64,000 nucleotides of DNA, taken from assembly GCF_042453785.1 (NCBI RefSeq), contig NC_091671.1:11912001-11976000 (forward strand), in the 5' to 3' direction. The DNA comes from Malus domestica (Eukaryota; Streptophyta; Magnoliopsida; Rosales; Rosaceae). The translations under genes were made by a program, and so were the position numbers. Below are positions 22,837-36,711 of the stretch, piece by piece; positions within the stretch are counted from its first letter, which is position 1, and every line of letters starts with the position of its first letter. The notes under the pieces were generated by a model. That model had not been told where the DNA came from and ran no database searches. It saw only the letters and a program-made list of their open reading frames with translations.

Positions 22837-25214
22837 TTCAGAGGACCAACAACCACTGACAGGCAAAGGCGGTGCTTTTAGTTTCAAGGAAATGTCAAAA
22901 AACAGTCAATTGGGGGTAACCTTCCATAAAGCTGAATCGCTGTTTGAACCTGTACTTGTGCCGCTTTCAGCCACTCTGATCCTTCAGATTGCCATATGTA
23001 TCATACCAGGTAATTGAATTTGCTTTGGTCAAAGTTTATGCACAGAGGAAGTAATCTAGCTCAACGGTGACAAACGACGGTTTCTTTTAGATAAGAAGCA
23101 AAGAGAGGGGTAGAGGGAGACGCACATGGTATAATTGTATCGCTTTTAGGTTTTTGCAAAGGTAGGTTTACAGCTTACAACTCACAATATTCACATGGTG
23201 CTGACTGCTTATCTATAGCACAATACATGTACAAATGCCCATTGTTTTGCGTTGGCGGGGGCAAATTCTTTTCGTTTTCCTTGTGACTAGTTCAGATAAT
23301 ATGATTTTGTGTAATGGTCACCAGGGCCAAAATAAAAGCGATATCGGAGTTGCCTGCAAACGGTGTCCAGAGTGTTTTGTTTTAAACTAGCATAGGTATA
23401 TGTTCCGGATGTGATTCATATGAAAGTTCGTTTGCTTTGGTGTCTAACAGGAGCTTGATAGCTCACATATTACTGTGAGATGTAAAGATAAGTATATTGG
23501 AGAACGCAAGTCCAACTTCACCAGCTGGCTTGCCGTCTAACGACCGGCCCCTAAAACCTCCGACCTTCTCATCGCGGGGAAAAATGTTGTCCTTCGAAAC
23601 TAACATGAGCTAAGTTGAAGCATGGAACAAAGTTCATGCATGTTTTGTGCACTTGCAAAGGGAAGAAGAACAAGTGCATGTTCCGAAACCCCTACCCTGC
23701 TTTTGCTTCGGCTAATTTTCTCTCTGCCAATGCATCCTCCGCTTCTACTTTCTCCGGAACATAATCTGTGAACATAACCGGTTGTGCATCAGACAGCATA
23801 ACCAATGGCGGAGTAAAAATCAAACGTTTTAGTTCCAAGTGACGTTGAATGGAAGCGTAAACGTTACCTGAAAGGAAGTCGCATCTCTCTAAGCAAAGAA
23901 AGTTTAGAAATCCAGTTTCCAGCAACTGTTACGAGAAAACGTTTTCATATCGTTGGACAATCCAAATTGAAGCCTTGTTGCTCTAGTAAAAACGCTTGTT
24001 GCTTACATCGCACGGTGCGAGGATGTAGCGCCAGGACAGCTCCATTTCAAGAGGAAAACGAGATGCTAACCCCGTTTTGATTTTTATGCAGCATGTAAAA
24101 GCAAGACCTCACGAATCATGAACCAACCAAACCATGAGAGTGCTAATGTGCTATAGCAGCATCAGAGAATTTCTACCATTTCAAACACCCATTTGATCAA
24201 ATTGTTCGGTGTTCATAACAATGCAATAATCACAGACAAAAGTAAAAATGAACTTCAAATATTAAATTCACAACCGAGCGTAGTTGCATTCTATGATTCA
24301 TATAGCCGATCCCACTTTAGATGAATAAGGCTTGATTGTTGTTGTTTTTGTAAAGAAATAAAAAGAGTGAAGAGGAGAAATATGACCTGGTATCTTAAGA
24401 CCTCCCAACTTAGACTCGGTTGCTCGACCCTTGCGTCGGCCACATGCATGGTTTGAACTTTGAGCCTCATGACCATCGTACGGCCTAGGCCCTACCAACA
24501 CAGAAATTTCACTAAAAACTCATCCCTTCTTTGAAAAATACTACGGATTCTTTACCACATGCCATTTCATGCTATGAACTCAAAAACCCAATTTGATACC
24601 GAAAAACAATTTCATCTTCCTGTTCCATATAGAACAATGACTAGAAATTACAAAAATTAATAAACCAAATCAATCCAAACAAAACCGATCCCGACAAGTT
24701 AAGCTAACACCAAACAACCTGGTTATATAATTTGTTGGTTTTTGAGGTGCAACGGACCAAATTGGACCGCGTACACCTAAAACAAGAATTAGGTTGAGAT
24801 TATTCTTAATTTGAATAATCTGTTTCGGCAACTTAGCAGGGCATGTGATTGTGTCAAATTGTCAATGTGCTTGTCTGAGACAGCTTCCTATTGTCGTCCT
24901 TATTGACCCCAGTCCCCTTTAAAAAGAAACCATCACCATCTAAAACCCAACTAGAACTCGGACCAAAATTAAATGTACAGCGAGATTTGGACATTGAGAT
25001 CTAAAGCATTGAATATCACGGGGCACGTAGGATTGTAGGTACACCCCCAAAATATTACTAAGTAAATGCGTAAATACATGATTCTATTTTGTTAATGGTG
25101 AGTGCTAAACGCAAATGAAGCGATTAAGAATATTTATCTCTATACTTAAAGTGATTGGTTGATTTCCCTTCCTAAACGGCATGCATATAAAACTTTATCC
25201 AAATATATGTTGCT
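22837..25214. other. 3' flank of the WD40 gene and gene-free spacer
   Basis: A polyadenylation-like AATAAA is at about 23331. Short ORFs occur (for example 23692-23925 minus, ending EKVEAEDALAERKLAEAKAG), but none has a recognisable domain, intron signals or an in-frame extension. Confidence 0.5.
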
Positions 25215-25745
25215 TCTTTAAAACCTTTGTGAGAAAATTGTAGTAATGATTCATTAACCTTAACTCAATTGTAGCAATAGTCTCTCAACTTTAAACCAAT
25301 TGGAGTAATGGTCCCTCAACTAAAAATTCATGACCATTGATCCCTGAACTCGTCAAAACGTGCATCTATGATCCTTTTTGTCAACTCAGTTATAATTCTA
25401 TCAAAATGAGTCACGTTGGAAGGAACATTGCTACAATTGGGTTTAAAGTTGAGGGATAATTGCTCCAATTAGGTTAAAGTTGAGGGATCATTGCTCCAAT
25501 TGGGTTAAAGTTAAGAAGTTGAGGGGCTATTGCTACAATTTTTCTCATTCTTTTTCCATATTTGCCCCTTGATTCAGCCTCACTTGTGTGATACGTGACT
25601 CATTTTGATGGAAGTTCTAACGGAGCTGACGAAAAGGATCATCGCTACATGTTTTGAAGATTTAAGGGGTCATGAAATTTTTAGTTAAATGACCATTACT
25701 TCAATTAAGTTAAAGTTGAAAGACCATTGCTATAATTGTATACCA
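25215..25745. mobile_element. Foldback (hairpin) element
   Basis: The left arm (about 25235-25417) and right arm (about 25565-25742) are imperfect reverse complements over about 180 bp: CAATAGTCTCTCAACTTTAA pairs with a TTAAAGTTGAAAGACCATTG block, and CTATGATCCTTTTTGTCAAC with GCTGACGAAAAGGATCATCG. Between them lie three direct copies of GTTGAGGGATCATTGCTCCA. The DNA or RNA could form a long hairpin. No ORF. Confidence 0.8.
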
Positions 25746-26514
25746 ATGAAGCTTTTAACTTAGACAATGCCCACTACTTGATCACAATAGTGCCTTGTGC
25801 CTACTATTTTGGTGTGTAGCTGGTAAAAAAATACTAGGTGAACTGTCCTTATTTGGAGAATAAACAACGGTACAAAAAGTTGTTCAGTTATGAGGCTCTT
25901 TAACTATTACACTCAATCAATAAATCTGAAATGAGGTATGGAGGATCCTCAAACAAGTTACAAAAAGAATAACACTGAAGAGCGTAACGTGCTAGTCGAT
26001 GGGTAGCGGAGTTAGCTTGGAGTCGAACATGGGTCGAAATACCTTGATGATAGCAGAAGCTTTGAGTCTTCCACAGTAGGTCCAACAATAGACAATTTGG
26101 AAGAGACGGCATTCAAAGCTGAAATAATCTAGAGGGAGTGGGTCTATTTGGAGAATAATTTAGATGGACTGAGTAAACATCCCGATCCGATAATACAAAT
26201 ACTATATGAAGTGAGATTAATATGAAATATTGTGTTATCAGACTGAAATATCACCTGTTAATGGTTTAATTTATTTTGAAATACTGGTTGGACATTATAT
26301 ACTAGTGGTTCATATGGTTTGCCAATTGCCAGTACTATCAACCATGCAGATATGATGTAGTACTAAGTAGGTTTTGGACCCATTTTATGGCACTCACTGC
26401 ACGCATGCACCGCCCCAAAGTACAGATCATTTTCTCAGTTGACCAACCTAAAGCACATCAACTCACCAATGTCAATGCATCTTTTCTTTTTTCCTTTTTT
26501 AAAACAAATGATAC

Positions 26515-26655
26515 TATCTATACTAAGTCCGAGAGTGTGGGTTTAGCTTCACAATGAACTAGTAATAATATGGTTCGAATTTATTTTTGGCGAGAATCAA
26601 ACCTAAGACATCTCACTTACAAGTAAAAAGGAATATCAGTAGAGTGTAATATTAA
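26515..26655 (-). mobile_element. SINE-like element, copy 4
   Basis: The minus strand reads TTAATATTACACTCTACTGA, then AAGTGAGATGTCTTAGGTTT, GATTCTCGCC and a body with ATATTATTACTAGTTC. Same head and B box as copies 1-3. Confidence 0.6.
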
Positions 26656-27335
26656 GTGACAGGTCAATTCATCTTTACATGCGTTTCATCATTCTTTCTA
26701 GAATCCGGGTACTTTGAATGATTTGCTGACACCCCCATTGTGCTCGCTTGTGTTGATTTTCACATGGCACCACTATAATTTGGTGGGTTACTTTGGGCCA
26801 TATGAGCGATTGCAGTGAGCTTCATTAGTGACTGGTTCTTTTAGGGTGTAGCGTTGAGATGACAATCATTTTTCTGTTTCCAAACTAAAGAAGTATGCGT
26901 CATTTAAGTTAAGTGCGGCAACACATACGGATGATGTGGAGTAATTTTTGGACGAGGTATAACATGAGTTGGATCTAATTTTGGATGAGACGTATATACT
27001 GTATGACCGTCACGTTATGTTACAATCTGCTTGTGTGATAACATGCATTTTACCTATTGATGATACAAACTTTAGTGTATAAACTTCATTTACGTACGCG
27101 TGTTACTTCAATATTATACAGTAATTGTTTTGCATGTTTGTGAATTGAGAATGTATGCCAAATTGGAACAACATCCTCATCAAACTTGGGCAGCTCTCAC
27201 AATATCTGAATGATGAACCTTCCCACTAGCTATTAGGATTTCCACTTGAACCGTAATAATGCTACAAAACTACCCTATTCAAACGTTTCAACCATGGCTT
27301 TTAGTTTTCATTGGCAAGCATTGATGTGGCAAATT

Positions 27336-27625
27336 AGGAGTGGGCTTGGATCGATTTGATTCGGGTTGTTACAAAAAATATAACTAAATCAACTAGTATT
27401 CAACGATTCCGTCGATTCGGTTTGGTTCAGTTTGATTCAATACCATCATTGAAACTGAACCAAATCAAACCAAATCATTGTTACTCGGTTTGTTTCAATT
27501 TGATTCAGTCAATTTAAATCTATTCAACACATAAATAAAAACGTTCAACATTTTAAGAGTTTTAATCTTCTAAACGTTCAATATGATTCAGATCGGTCGG
27601 TTCGATCAATTTGATTCCCACCCCT
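27336..27625. mobile_element. MULE-like MITE remnant (AGGAGTGGGC ends)
   Basis: Starts AGGAGTGGGC and ends TCCCACCCCT, the same terminal inverted repeats as the 773-bp element at 52493. The interior is GGTTTGGTTCAGTTTGATTC-like in both orientations. A target duplication is not clearly preserved. Confidence 0.5.
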
Positions 27626-28754
27626 ATATAGCAAACCATAACACTTTTGCAAGTCATGCCAAGCTGTGGTCTAGCTACCAGCTGTCCATGCTAAAGTTAA
27701 AGTTGGATTAAAAACCCCAAACAAAAATATCTATCACAATCGAACAAATGAAGAAAAAAAATAGTATGTTATCGATGTGACGAGATACATCATATATTAT
27801 TCAAAACGAAAAACAATGATCGGTCTTTAAATCTACACCGTTAAACATAATTTTTAAATTAATTCAATAATCGGGAATAATAATTTCAATGATTGAATCC
27901 AAGTCCCATACCCTCATCCATGCATCTCTCTCCTTCACGAGATTTTCTCTTGACTTTAAATATTTCTTTTTCTTTTGGCAGTCCAACGTTCACACGCATG
28001 ACACAACAAACGCATAACTGAAACGCAAGCTCCCGCCAATGACAATACGGAGTACGATTCTCTTCTCTCTTTTTTCTCTCTCCTCCTATTTGAACGGTGA
28101 CGAGATAAAATCCTAATTCCGCCAATCCACCACCTGCAACTAAAATACAAAACGGTCCCGGCTCGCATTGCGCTTACTTTTTACCTTTTAGGTGATTTTT
28201 ACCGTGAAAGTAAAAACCTTTCCGTCGCTGTCGCAAATAGTTACCACTCCGCGTTTCCGTACGCAGAGACGCGACACGCCAGTCTTTCAATGCGCCCGGC
28301 AACGCCCCGATGATTTCCCCGCACCGACAGCAACAGCATTTGAACGCGCTTATTATCCATCCAAATCCTAATCACTCACTCCTTTGAAGCTCACTGAGTA
28401 TTACTAGTTAGAGAGCAGCAGCAGCAGAAAGCAGAAGCCAGAAGGCAGAAGCAGAAAGCAGAAGCAGACGGGGACGACGACGGCAGCGATGACGTTCTCC
28501 ACAGCGTCACCGCTTTGATTGGAAGCGTCGTTTTAAGGAAGCGGCCAAAGCGAGCCAAAATACAAACGGATAAACAAGGAATAAAAAAATTAAGCAACAA
28601 TGCAAAGCAAATGCTGCAAGAAATCCAGCAATCGTTTTAAGAAACTGTTGTTTAATTGAGTAGCCATTGCTTTAAGTAATCGTAATCCGAAAACGAAATT
28701 TTATAAAAAAAGGATTGAATACAGAAACGAACTCAAAATTCAGAGTCGAAGAAG
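27626..28754. other. Upstream region of the beta-galactosidase gene
   Basis: No gene. The last 350 bases become GC-richer, with an AGCAGCAGCAGAAAGCAGAAG purine-type simple repeat at 28413-28470 that looks like 5' leader. ORFs on the minus strand here overlap the leader and are not supported. Confidence 0.5.
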
Positions 28755-31700
28755 ATGAGGATTTTAGTGGTGGTTTTGGTGATCGGTGTTCTGGCGACGG
28801 CGTCGTATTGCGCGAAGGTGACGTACGACCACAGAGCGCTGGTGATTGACGGGAAGCGCAGGGTTTTGGTGTCTGGCTCCATTCACTATCCTCGCAGCAC
28901 TCCCGAGGTACTTCTCTTCCTCTCGTTCTTCCATTTTCCATTGTCCTTTTCTCTTTTTTTTTTCTGTCTGAATTTTGCTGTGTGTGTGTGTTTGGTTGTA
29001 GATGTGGCCGGACCTTATTCAGAAATCTAAAGACGGAGGCTTGGACGTGATCGAGACCTACGTCTTCTGGAACTTGCACGAACCAGTTCGAGGCCAGGTC
29101 TCTCTCTCTTCTAGCATTTGCTGAATTTTTCATTTCCAATGCGACGCCGTTTGGTTTCTGTGAAAATGTGGGAAGACGAAGATAAAAGTTCATTGCAATG
29201 ATTACTGCTTTTCTTGGTCAGAGACACAAACGCTAAAGAAATCATGAAATGTGAAAACCCATATTTTTTTTATATCGTTTTCGTGTTTTATTATAAGAGT
29301 AAGGGGAATGGTTTGAATCCGGGACGTAGCGAGTTTTTTGTGCTTTTGGTTATCTTGAACTATGTGCATTTTGTCTTTGTTGTGATGGTGGTGACTGGTG
29401 GACTGTACAATTTTTGCAGTATGATTTTGGGGGAAGAAAAGATTTGGTTAAATTTGTGAAGACAGTAGCAGAAGCTGGCCTTTATCTGCACCTTCGAATT
29501 GGTCCATATGTGTGCGCAGAATGGAACTACGGGTATTATGAATTGAATTGAATTTGAATTGGTCTTTTTCCATTTTTCTCTTTTGGAGAAATAGGAAAAG
29601 GAAGTTGCTTTTATGATGATCAGCTTATATTTTTTACTACTTTCTGAAGAGTTTTATTGTGTGATTGTGTTTGTGTTTCAATTTTTTTCAACAGTGGCTT
29701 TCCTCTTTGGTTGCATTTCATACCCGGAATTCAATTGCGAACGGACAATGAACCATTCAAGGTTTCTTCTCCATTTTATCCCAACTGCCTCTGTGTGTTT
29801 GTGTTTGTGTTACGTTTTCTCGGTATTTTCTCAACTTCAGTGTTTTATTTGACTTTATGTGGTTCAGGCAGAAATGCAGCGATTCACGGCAAAAATTGTT
29901 GATATGATGAAGAAGGAGAAGCTTTATGCATCTCAGGGCGGACCAATCATTTTATCTCAGGTTTAAATTTTCTTACTTCTTTTTATAATTTACCCAAAGT
30001 GTTTGGTATTGAGAATATTCCAATTAGAGTTATGGATTAAGTGCTGTTTCAATTATGCCAGATTGAAAACGAGTATGGAAACATTGATCAAGCATACGGG
30101 CCAGCTGCCCAAACCTATATTAAGTGGGCAGCAGCCATGGCTGTGTCTTTGGATACAGGGGTGCCTTGGGTCATGTGCCAGCAAGACGATGCTCCTCCAT
30201 CTGTGGTGAGGCTTTTGTAGTCAGGTTTCATTTGTATGAACACAGCGCTCTTAACGTGCTTTCTTTACTCACTCACATGTTGTATAACTACCTGCAGATC
30301 AGCACTTGCAATGGATTTTATTGTGACCAATGGACCCCAAAACTTCCTGAAAAGAGACCCAAAATGTGGACTGAGAATTGGAGCGGATGGTAATTAGTTG
30401 ATCTAATCTGTTTTTTTGTTGGTACTTTGAGCTAGTTTTCTGAAAATTTGAATAAATTTCTGGCATCACCTGTATTATCTTTATTTGATTGCTCTTTTAT
30501 TGGAAACCTTCAAAATATTTGTGGTCACTAGGTTTCTTTCCTTTGGTGGTGCTGTGCCTCAGAGACCAGTGGAAGACCTTGCATTTGCCGTAGCACGCTT
30601 CTTTCAGCGAGGTGGAACTTTCCAAAATTATTATATGGTATTGCAATTGCCTCTGTAGTTACTAACATTTTAGCATAACTTTAGGGGACTGTCACGATTT
30701 AGGACAATTCAGTATATTTCAGAAACCAGGAAGAAAATATGAAGTGATTTGTTCTCTGTTGCTCTTGAACAGTACCATGGCGGGACTAACTTTGGGCGGA
30801 GTACTGGTGGACCCTTTATTGCTACAAGCTATGACTATGATGCTCCAATTGATGAGTATGGTATGTTGTCTAGTATCCCTGTATTATTGCTTTACTACTG
30901 CTCATGATGTAGGCATATTTGCTTATTGTATGTATATACTATATAGAACTGTGTGCTCATCAGTGCTATATAAATGAAATGCAGCTTCTGTCAACACTAA
31001 GCTTAGGGTATAGGCAATGGTTATAATGTTACGATATACTTTTATAATGAGGAGAGAGTAATTAAGAACATCAATGCATATAACATGGATGGCTCATCAG
31101 TAATCGATTCAACCTTTTCATGTTGCAGGACTTCTTAGACAACCTAAGTGGGGTCACCTAAAAGATGTGCATAAGGCCATAAAGCTTTGCGAAGAAGCGA
31201 TGGTGGCCACTGACCCAAAATATTCTTCTTTTGGTCCAAACGTTGAGGTATGGTGTTTTTACTCAGTGTTACAGAGTATCTTTCGTGGCTATGATGAGAA
31301 ATGTTACATAAACTTCTAGGCCTCAAGGTCCTCCAGTCTAAGTGCATGCCCCCTGTATAGCCATATCCATTGTGGAATTGATCACCCATACCTGTTCATT
31401 TGTGGTGTGAAGCAATAGAACATACATGTTATTCATGTTTGAATATCTGAGAATAAATGTATGGAACATCTGAACTTCCTAGTCTTCATTTTAGAATATC
31501 TAAAAGGAAGTATCTGTGGATGAAGTTTCTTAAAATTGATGCTGCAAAACTAGTGCCAAGTAAAAAAACTGGATGGTTTTAGCTCCAAAACTAGTTCTTA
31601 GGATCTCCAAAACGTAATCGTAGATGACCTGTGGCTTCTGGTCATCACCTGTATGCTTTGTATATCTGAAAAGAAGTGGTATTCTATCGGTCTAGGTGAA

Positions 31701-34700
31701 TGTCCTACAACATGATTTTTCTAACATGTATTTTCTTTTTTTTGTTTATTCTCATCCTCAGACAACTGTTTACAAAACAGGATCAGCATGTGCTGCGTTT
31801 CTTGCTAATTCTGACACCAAATCTGATGCCACTGTGACTTTCAATGGAAATTCTTATCACTTGCCTGCATGGTCTGTGAGCATCTTACCAGACTGCAAAA
31901 ATGTAGTGCTTAACACTGCAAAGGTTTGCCTCCCCATCTTCTATCGCGTTGTGCTTGCATGTATTTGGAGAAGATTACCTATATTTATTTCTTCAGGTCT
32001 AGAGAGTATCAGAATATTTTGTATTCTATATGTATAATATATTATGGTTACCTTTTCTTGGTCTGGTCAAGAGATGAGTTATCTTCACAACGTTCTATAT
32101 TTACCACTTGAAAATATCGGTCCCTACTTTGTATATCTCTGTGTATCCCAAATTCCATTGAGGGTTATTTTCAAAAATACTATATATGTAATGCTGTTGT
32201 TTAGTGTGTCTCGTATGTCATATTTGGTATACATTTCCAAGGGATATTGCAAGTATTTTCTATTGAAGCCTTCATATATATAAGTAGTATGCTCATAAGT
32301 TTTCTTTTTTCATTGGAATCGTCTTATAAGCAAAACTATATAATCTATCATGACAGATTAACTCTGCCGCCATGATTCCAAGCTTCATGCATCACTCAGT
32401 GATAGATGATATCGATTCCTCTGAAGCTTTGGGCTCAGGCTGGAGTTGGATAAATGAACCAGTGGGTATCTCAAAGAAGGATGCATTTACCAGAGTTGGA
32501 TTGTTGGAGCAAATAAACACCACAGCTGACAAAAGTGATTATTTGTGGTACTCTTTAAGGTAGGCAATCCACGAATGCTTTGTTACTAATTTTGAATATA
32601 TTTATTTCCTTTCATCTGGTTGTCTTGATTTCTTTCAAGACTTAAATCCGTTTTCTAAACAAATTCTGCAGCGTTGATGTCACAAGTTCTGATACATTCC
32701 TTCAAGATGGATCTCAAACCGTTCTTCATGTGGAATCACTTGGCCATGCCCTTCACGTGTTTATTAACGGAAAGCCTGCAGGTGATGTATAAAGTTATAA
32801 ACTAGTGTGGCTATAATTTGATTGCTTGCCCTTCTTCCTTGGTCTTCATCCAGCAGCAATATTTGTTTCCTGGTAATAGACGTTGACACATCTTGGGAAA
32901 CTACGAAGGAAACCATAATTTTATTATCCCTAAACCTTTGTAGTTTGGAGACGCAGGCCTTCAAGGCTGAGAATCTGATAGGGCTTTGAACGCGACTATG
33001 CTAATATTGCTGTCCAATCTGAGTTTTAAATTCCCCACGCCATTCTGTTTTATAGACTTTAAGAACACTAAACATAGTTTCTGCTTACTGTATTGCAAAA
33101 GAAGATGTCAGAATACTGTCATAAGGCACCATGTAAAATGAGGTTTTAATCTCAAAATATAGTGGTTCTATGTTTATTTCTTTCTGGGAAAAGCCTCCTA
33201 CCAAAGGTTAGATACTAAGACAAGCCTGATGATAAGGTTCACGCTTCACAGTTGCGAATTTCAGATCTGAATGAGAGTTATTGGCAAGTATTTAGTGCAT
33301 TGCTTGAACTATTGCAACTGTTCTGGCTCAACTTTACAACTGTTCTGCTCTTGTATTTATGTTTTAGTTGGATTCTTTTCAGGGAGAGGAATAATCACTT
33401 CTAAGAATGCCAAAATTTCTGTGGATATCCCTGTCACATTTGCATCTGGGAAGAACACAATAGATCTTCTGAGTTTGACTGTCGGCCTTCAGGTTTCACC
33501 TTATTTTTTATTATATTCTGGAATTGCAGTTTTCATAAATGAATGCCATCCTTTAAGGTCAATTTCTGACCACGTATTGTTTTTTGTATATCAATTTTTC
33601 AATCAGAACTATGGAGCCTTCTTTGACAAAGCAGGTGCCGGAATCACTGGTCCTGTGCAGCTGAAGGGCTTGAAAAATGGCACTACCACTGATCTCTCGT
33701 CTCAGCAATGGACCTATCAGGTCAGTCTTCCTATTTTGTTTTGTTGCAATTCCCTGATAACTTGAAATTTCAAAAACCGAAAACAAAAAGAAAAACACCC
33801 AAGTTCTTCAATCTGAATAAGTAGTGGCGTACCTTCAAAGGACGAAGTCTAACAATTTTCCTTTTGTCGTCTTCATCATTGCGGCTGCAGATTGGACTTC
33901 AAGGGGAAGACTCGGGTTTTTCCAGCGGAAGTTCTTCTCAGTGGATTTCACAACCTACCTTACCCAAGAAACAGCCCTTGACATGGTACAAGGTAAAAGT
34001 TTAGCATAATAATTATGTATAAGGGTAAGGGTGGTGAAAAACGATGTGATTTTGAGGAGAAATTGCAGGGACAAAATGTATTTAACCTTTCTAATACTGC
34101 TACATGTGGTGCATGTGTTGTATTTTCTTGCGTGTTCATGCTTGGATGTGGTGCATTCTGAGTGATATGGGTTTCCTCAAGTCTTGGCTGCTCATGATTT
34201 AGATACTAACCGAAGAAATATTCTTTCTCATGCAGGCAACATTTAGTGCTCCTGATGGCAGTAACCCTGTTGCACTAGACTTTACAGGGATGGGAAAGGG
34301 TGAAGCATGGGTGAACGGACAAAGCATTGGGCGGTACTGGCCGACCAACAATGCACCAACTAGCGGTTGCCCTGACTCTTGCAATTTCAGAGGACCTTAT
34401 GACTCCAACAAATGCAGAAAGAACTGTGGAAAGCCATCTCAGGAATTGTAAGCGTTAGAGATTCTAAGGGAAAAACTTGAATTGAAACTTTGATTCTGAA
34501 TATTTGATATCACTAAACGTACAGGTACCATGTGCCTCGTTCATGGTTGAAACCAAGTGGCAATACTCTTGTCCTGTTTGAGGAAATTGGGGGTGATCCA
34601 ACGCAGATATCTTTTGCTACAAGACAGATTGAAAGTTTGTGCTCACATGTATCGGAGTCTCATCCGTCACCTGTTGATACATGGAGTTCAGATTCAAAAG

Positions 34701-35081
34701 CGGGAAGGAAGTTAGGGCCTGTGCTATCACTAGAGTGCCCATTTCCTAACCAGGTCATTTCTTCAATCAAATTTGCAAGTTACGGAAAACCTCACGGGAC
34801 CTGTGGGAGCTTTAGCCATGGCCACTGCAAGAGCACTAGCGCTCTATCCATTGTACAGAAGGTACGATCTTGCTTGCTACATTGATAAAATTCTTCGCAC
34901 CTCCAAGTATTGTCTCCTCTTTGTTTACTATCGATTCACATTGTTTTACTGATGAGTGCTACCTTTTGAACAGGCTTGCGTTGGATCCAAGAGTTGCAGC
35001 ATTGAAGTCTCGGTTAAAACGTTCGGTGACCCGTGTGAAGGAGTAGCAAAGAGTTTAGCAGTAGAAGCATCCTGTAGATAG
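28755..35081 (+). CDS. BGAL8: Beta-galactosidase, GH35, BGAL8-like
   Basis: Nineteen exons: 28755-28907, 29002-29097, 29420-29532, 29695-29761, 29868-29960, 30062-30205, 30298-30389, 30532-30637, 30773-30860, 31129-31247, 31762-31923, 32357-32559, 32672-32781, 33383-33492, 33607-33720, 33891-33992, 34236-34447, 34525-34861, 34974-35081. All have GT-AG introns and join in frame to 842 residues, the usual length. Signal peptide at residues 1-20 ([20 protein letters not shown]). The GH35 active-site motif [14 protein letters not shown] gives acid/base Glu178; nucleophile Glu248 lies in WTENWSGWF. The beta-sandwich domains end with the galactose-binding-like [14 protein letters not shown] Cys-rich SUEL-type lectin domain occupies about the last 90 residues ([13 protein letters not shown] to SLAVEASC). 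It removes terminal beta-galactose from cell-wall pectin, xyloglucan or AGP side chains in the apoplast. The BGAL8 assignment is by remembered similarity. Confidence 0.95.
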
Positions 35082-35536
35082 ACATCGTTCCTGTCTTTGA
35101 AAATTTCTTGTGGTATATGGTTAACTTGTTATCCCCAAGTTTCATTATAGTTGAATAATGTCATTCTCAAGGAGGCTATTGAACAGTAATAAAATTCTCA
35201 AATATATATAAGACTCTTTCGGTTTGGCGAAGATCCTATCTTCCGATAAACCGGACGGGACATGTTACACCTATCAGTGTCGGTGTTCCATTCGGGTGGT
35301 TCCTCGGGCCCAAAATTGATAGGGAAGTTGCCATCCCTACAATTAAGCAAGGTTACTTGCAAGACAAGATTCCAACATTATTTTTCTCTCTGCCTAGATC
35401 TATAGAAAAGAGTGAACACATTTCAATCAAAAGCTTAATTTGCAGCCCTTATTTGTTTATTCCTTAATTTCATGTTTGAAATGCTAACAAATTACACAAA
35501 ATACACAAATAAAGTGTTTGTTACTGTTGATCAGCA

Positions 35537-36711
35537 TCAGTACTGAGCAATTCCTCCAGCAGCTGCAAGCTCAGGCTGTTTTTGGAACCTGCAAACCTTG
35601 CAGAGAGGCGAAAAGAGGGATGAAGTCTCGTACTTGTCCTCCCCGCCTGCCATTGGCATCGGGACTCCGACCTTGACCGGACTAACGTAACCTGGCCGGT
35701 AAGTCTTGCCCAAAACTCCCTCCACAAGATCGGATAAATTGGTAAACCTGAACTGTGTCTCCAAGTGAGCAAATGTGTCATCAGCTGGTATTTGGTAGTT
35801 ATGAACCTTGTTTTCCTTTTCTCCGATAGGCCTAACCCTTATGTCCATTTCGACGAGGCCGGCCACTGTAACCCTAACGTAGTTGGTGTCGTCGGTTCTT
35901 TCCACTACTACCTCTCTATCTTCGCCGTTAGTCCTCCATTCAGCATCTCCATCAGTGGGGACGGTAACAACTTTGTCGTCCCACTTTACCATGAGAGCAT
36001 CAACTTTGTCATCCCACTTTGAGACCCTCTTTGCTGCGATGACAAGGGTGTGAGAGTCGAACATCACTGCGAAAGCCTGAACCCATGTGAAATCCCGGGT
36101 CCTTCCTGTTGGTCGAGTCCCGATGAAGTGTGCGTTGATTTGGAGGTTGGTGTCTGAAACAATGGCAAAGTTTCCCCCCTTGGCTCCATGGAAGTAGAAC
36201 ATCACACCGTCACCGCCAACAAACCTAGGATCGTAGCACAGAGAGCCATATCCGTCACACTTGGATTTCCTATCTGCACAGAAGAAAAGAAGATCTAGTT
36301 TTAGTAAAAGTTTCAAAATATATGATCTAGTTGAATTCTTTTTGTCAGTTGCGTAGTTAATTGAAAGAACAAAGAAGAAGGGTGAAATGGCTTACACTTG
36401 CAAGTAGCTTCACACTTGCTACCGCAGTTAATGAAACAACCCTTGTTCTTCTTGTTCTTCTTCGGCTTTCTCTGAGGGCATTCCGACGGGCACGTAAGGG
36501 TCTTGTAATAGCAAGCCCCCTTTGCTTTGCAGAACCCTCGCTCCTGCCCGGATCCCAGTGGTGTCAACACGTCGTAATTAGCCTCATCGGCTTTTTTGCC
36601 ATTTGCGTTCCCGTTTCCATTGCCTTGCCCCATAACCAAGGCGGCTTCCATCGAAACAAGGACGACGAAAACAGCCACCAAAATATGTGACATTTTAATC
36701 GTAGGCGCCAT
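35537..36711 (-). CDS. Root-cap / LEA-related secreted protein (Root_cap family)
   Basis: Two exons: 36711-36396 and 36273-35537, phase 1, 350 residues. The start is the ATG before APTIKMSHILVAVFVVL, which gives a clean signal peptide; further upstream codons in frame are leader. A GNGNGNANGKK linker is followed by a Cys-rich segment (RGFCKAKGACYYKTLTCPSE to CEATCK, at least nine Cys). The Root_cap domain spans about residues 190-345: RTRDFTWVQAFAVMFDSHTL, VHNYQIPADDTFAHLETQF, LGKTYRPGYVSPVKVGVPM, GGEDKYETSSLF. The family is plant-specific, secreted and often expressed in root cap or seeds; the molecular function is unknown. Its 3' end converges on that of the beta-galactosidase, 455 bp away. 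Confidence 0.9.

Noticed and set aside
23692-23925. 77-codon minus ORF ending EKVEAEDALAERKLAEAKAG
   Set aside because: No family recognised and no extension by splice sites; kept only as a note in the spacer entry.
28672-29193. 173-codon minus ORF over the start of the beta-galactosidase
   Set aside because: Antisense shadow of exons 1-2, intron 1 and the start of intron 2.
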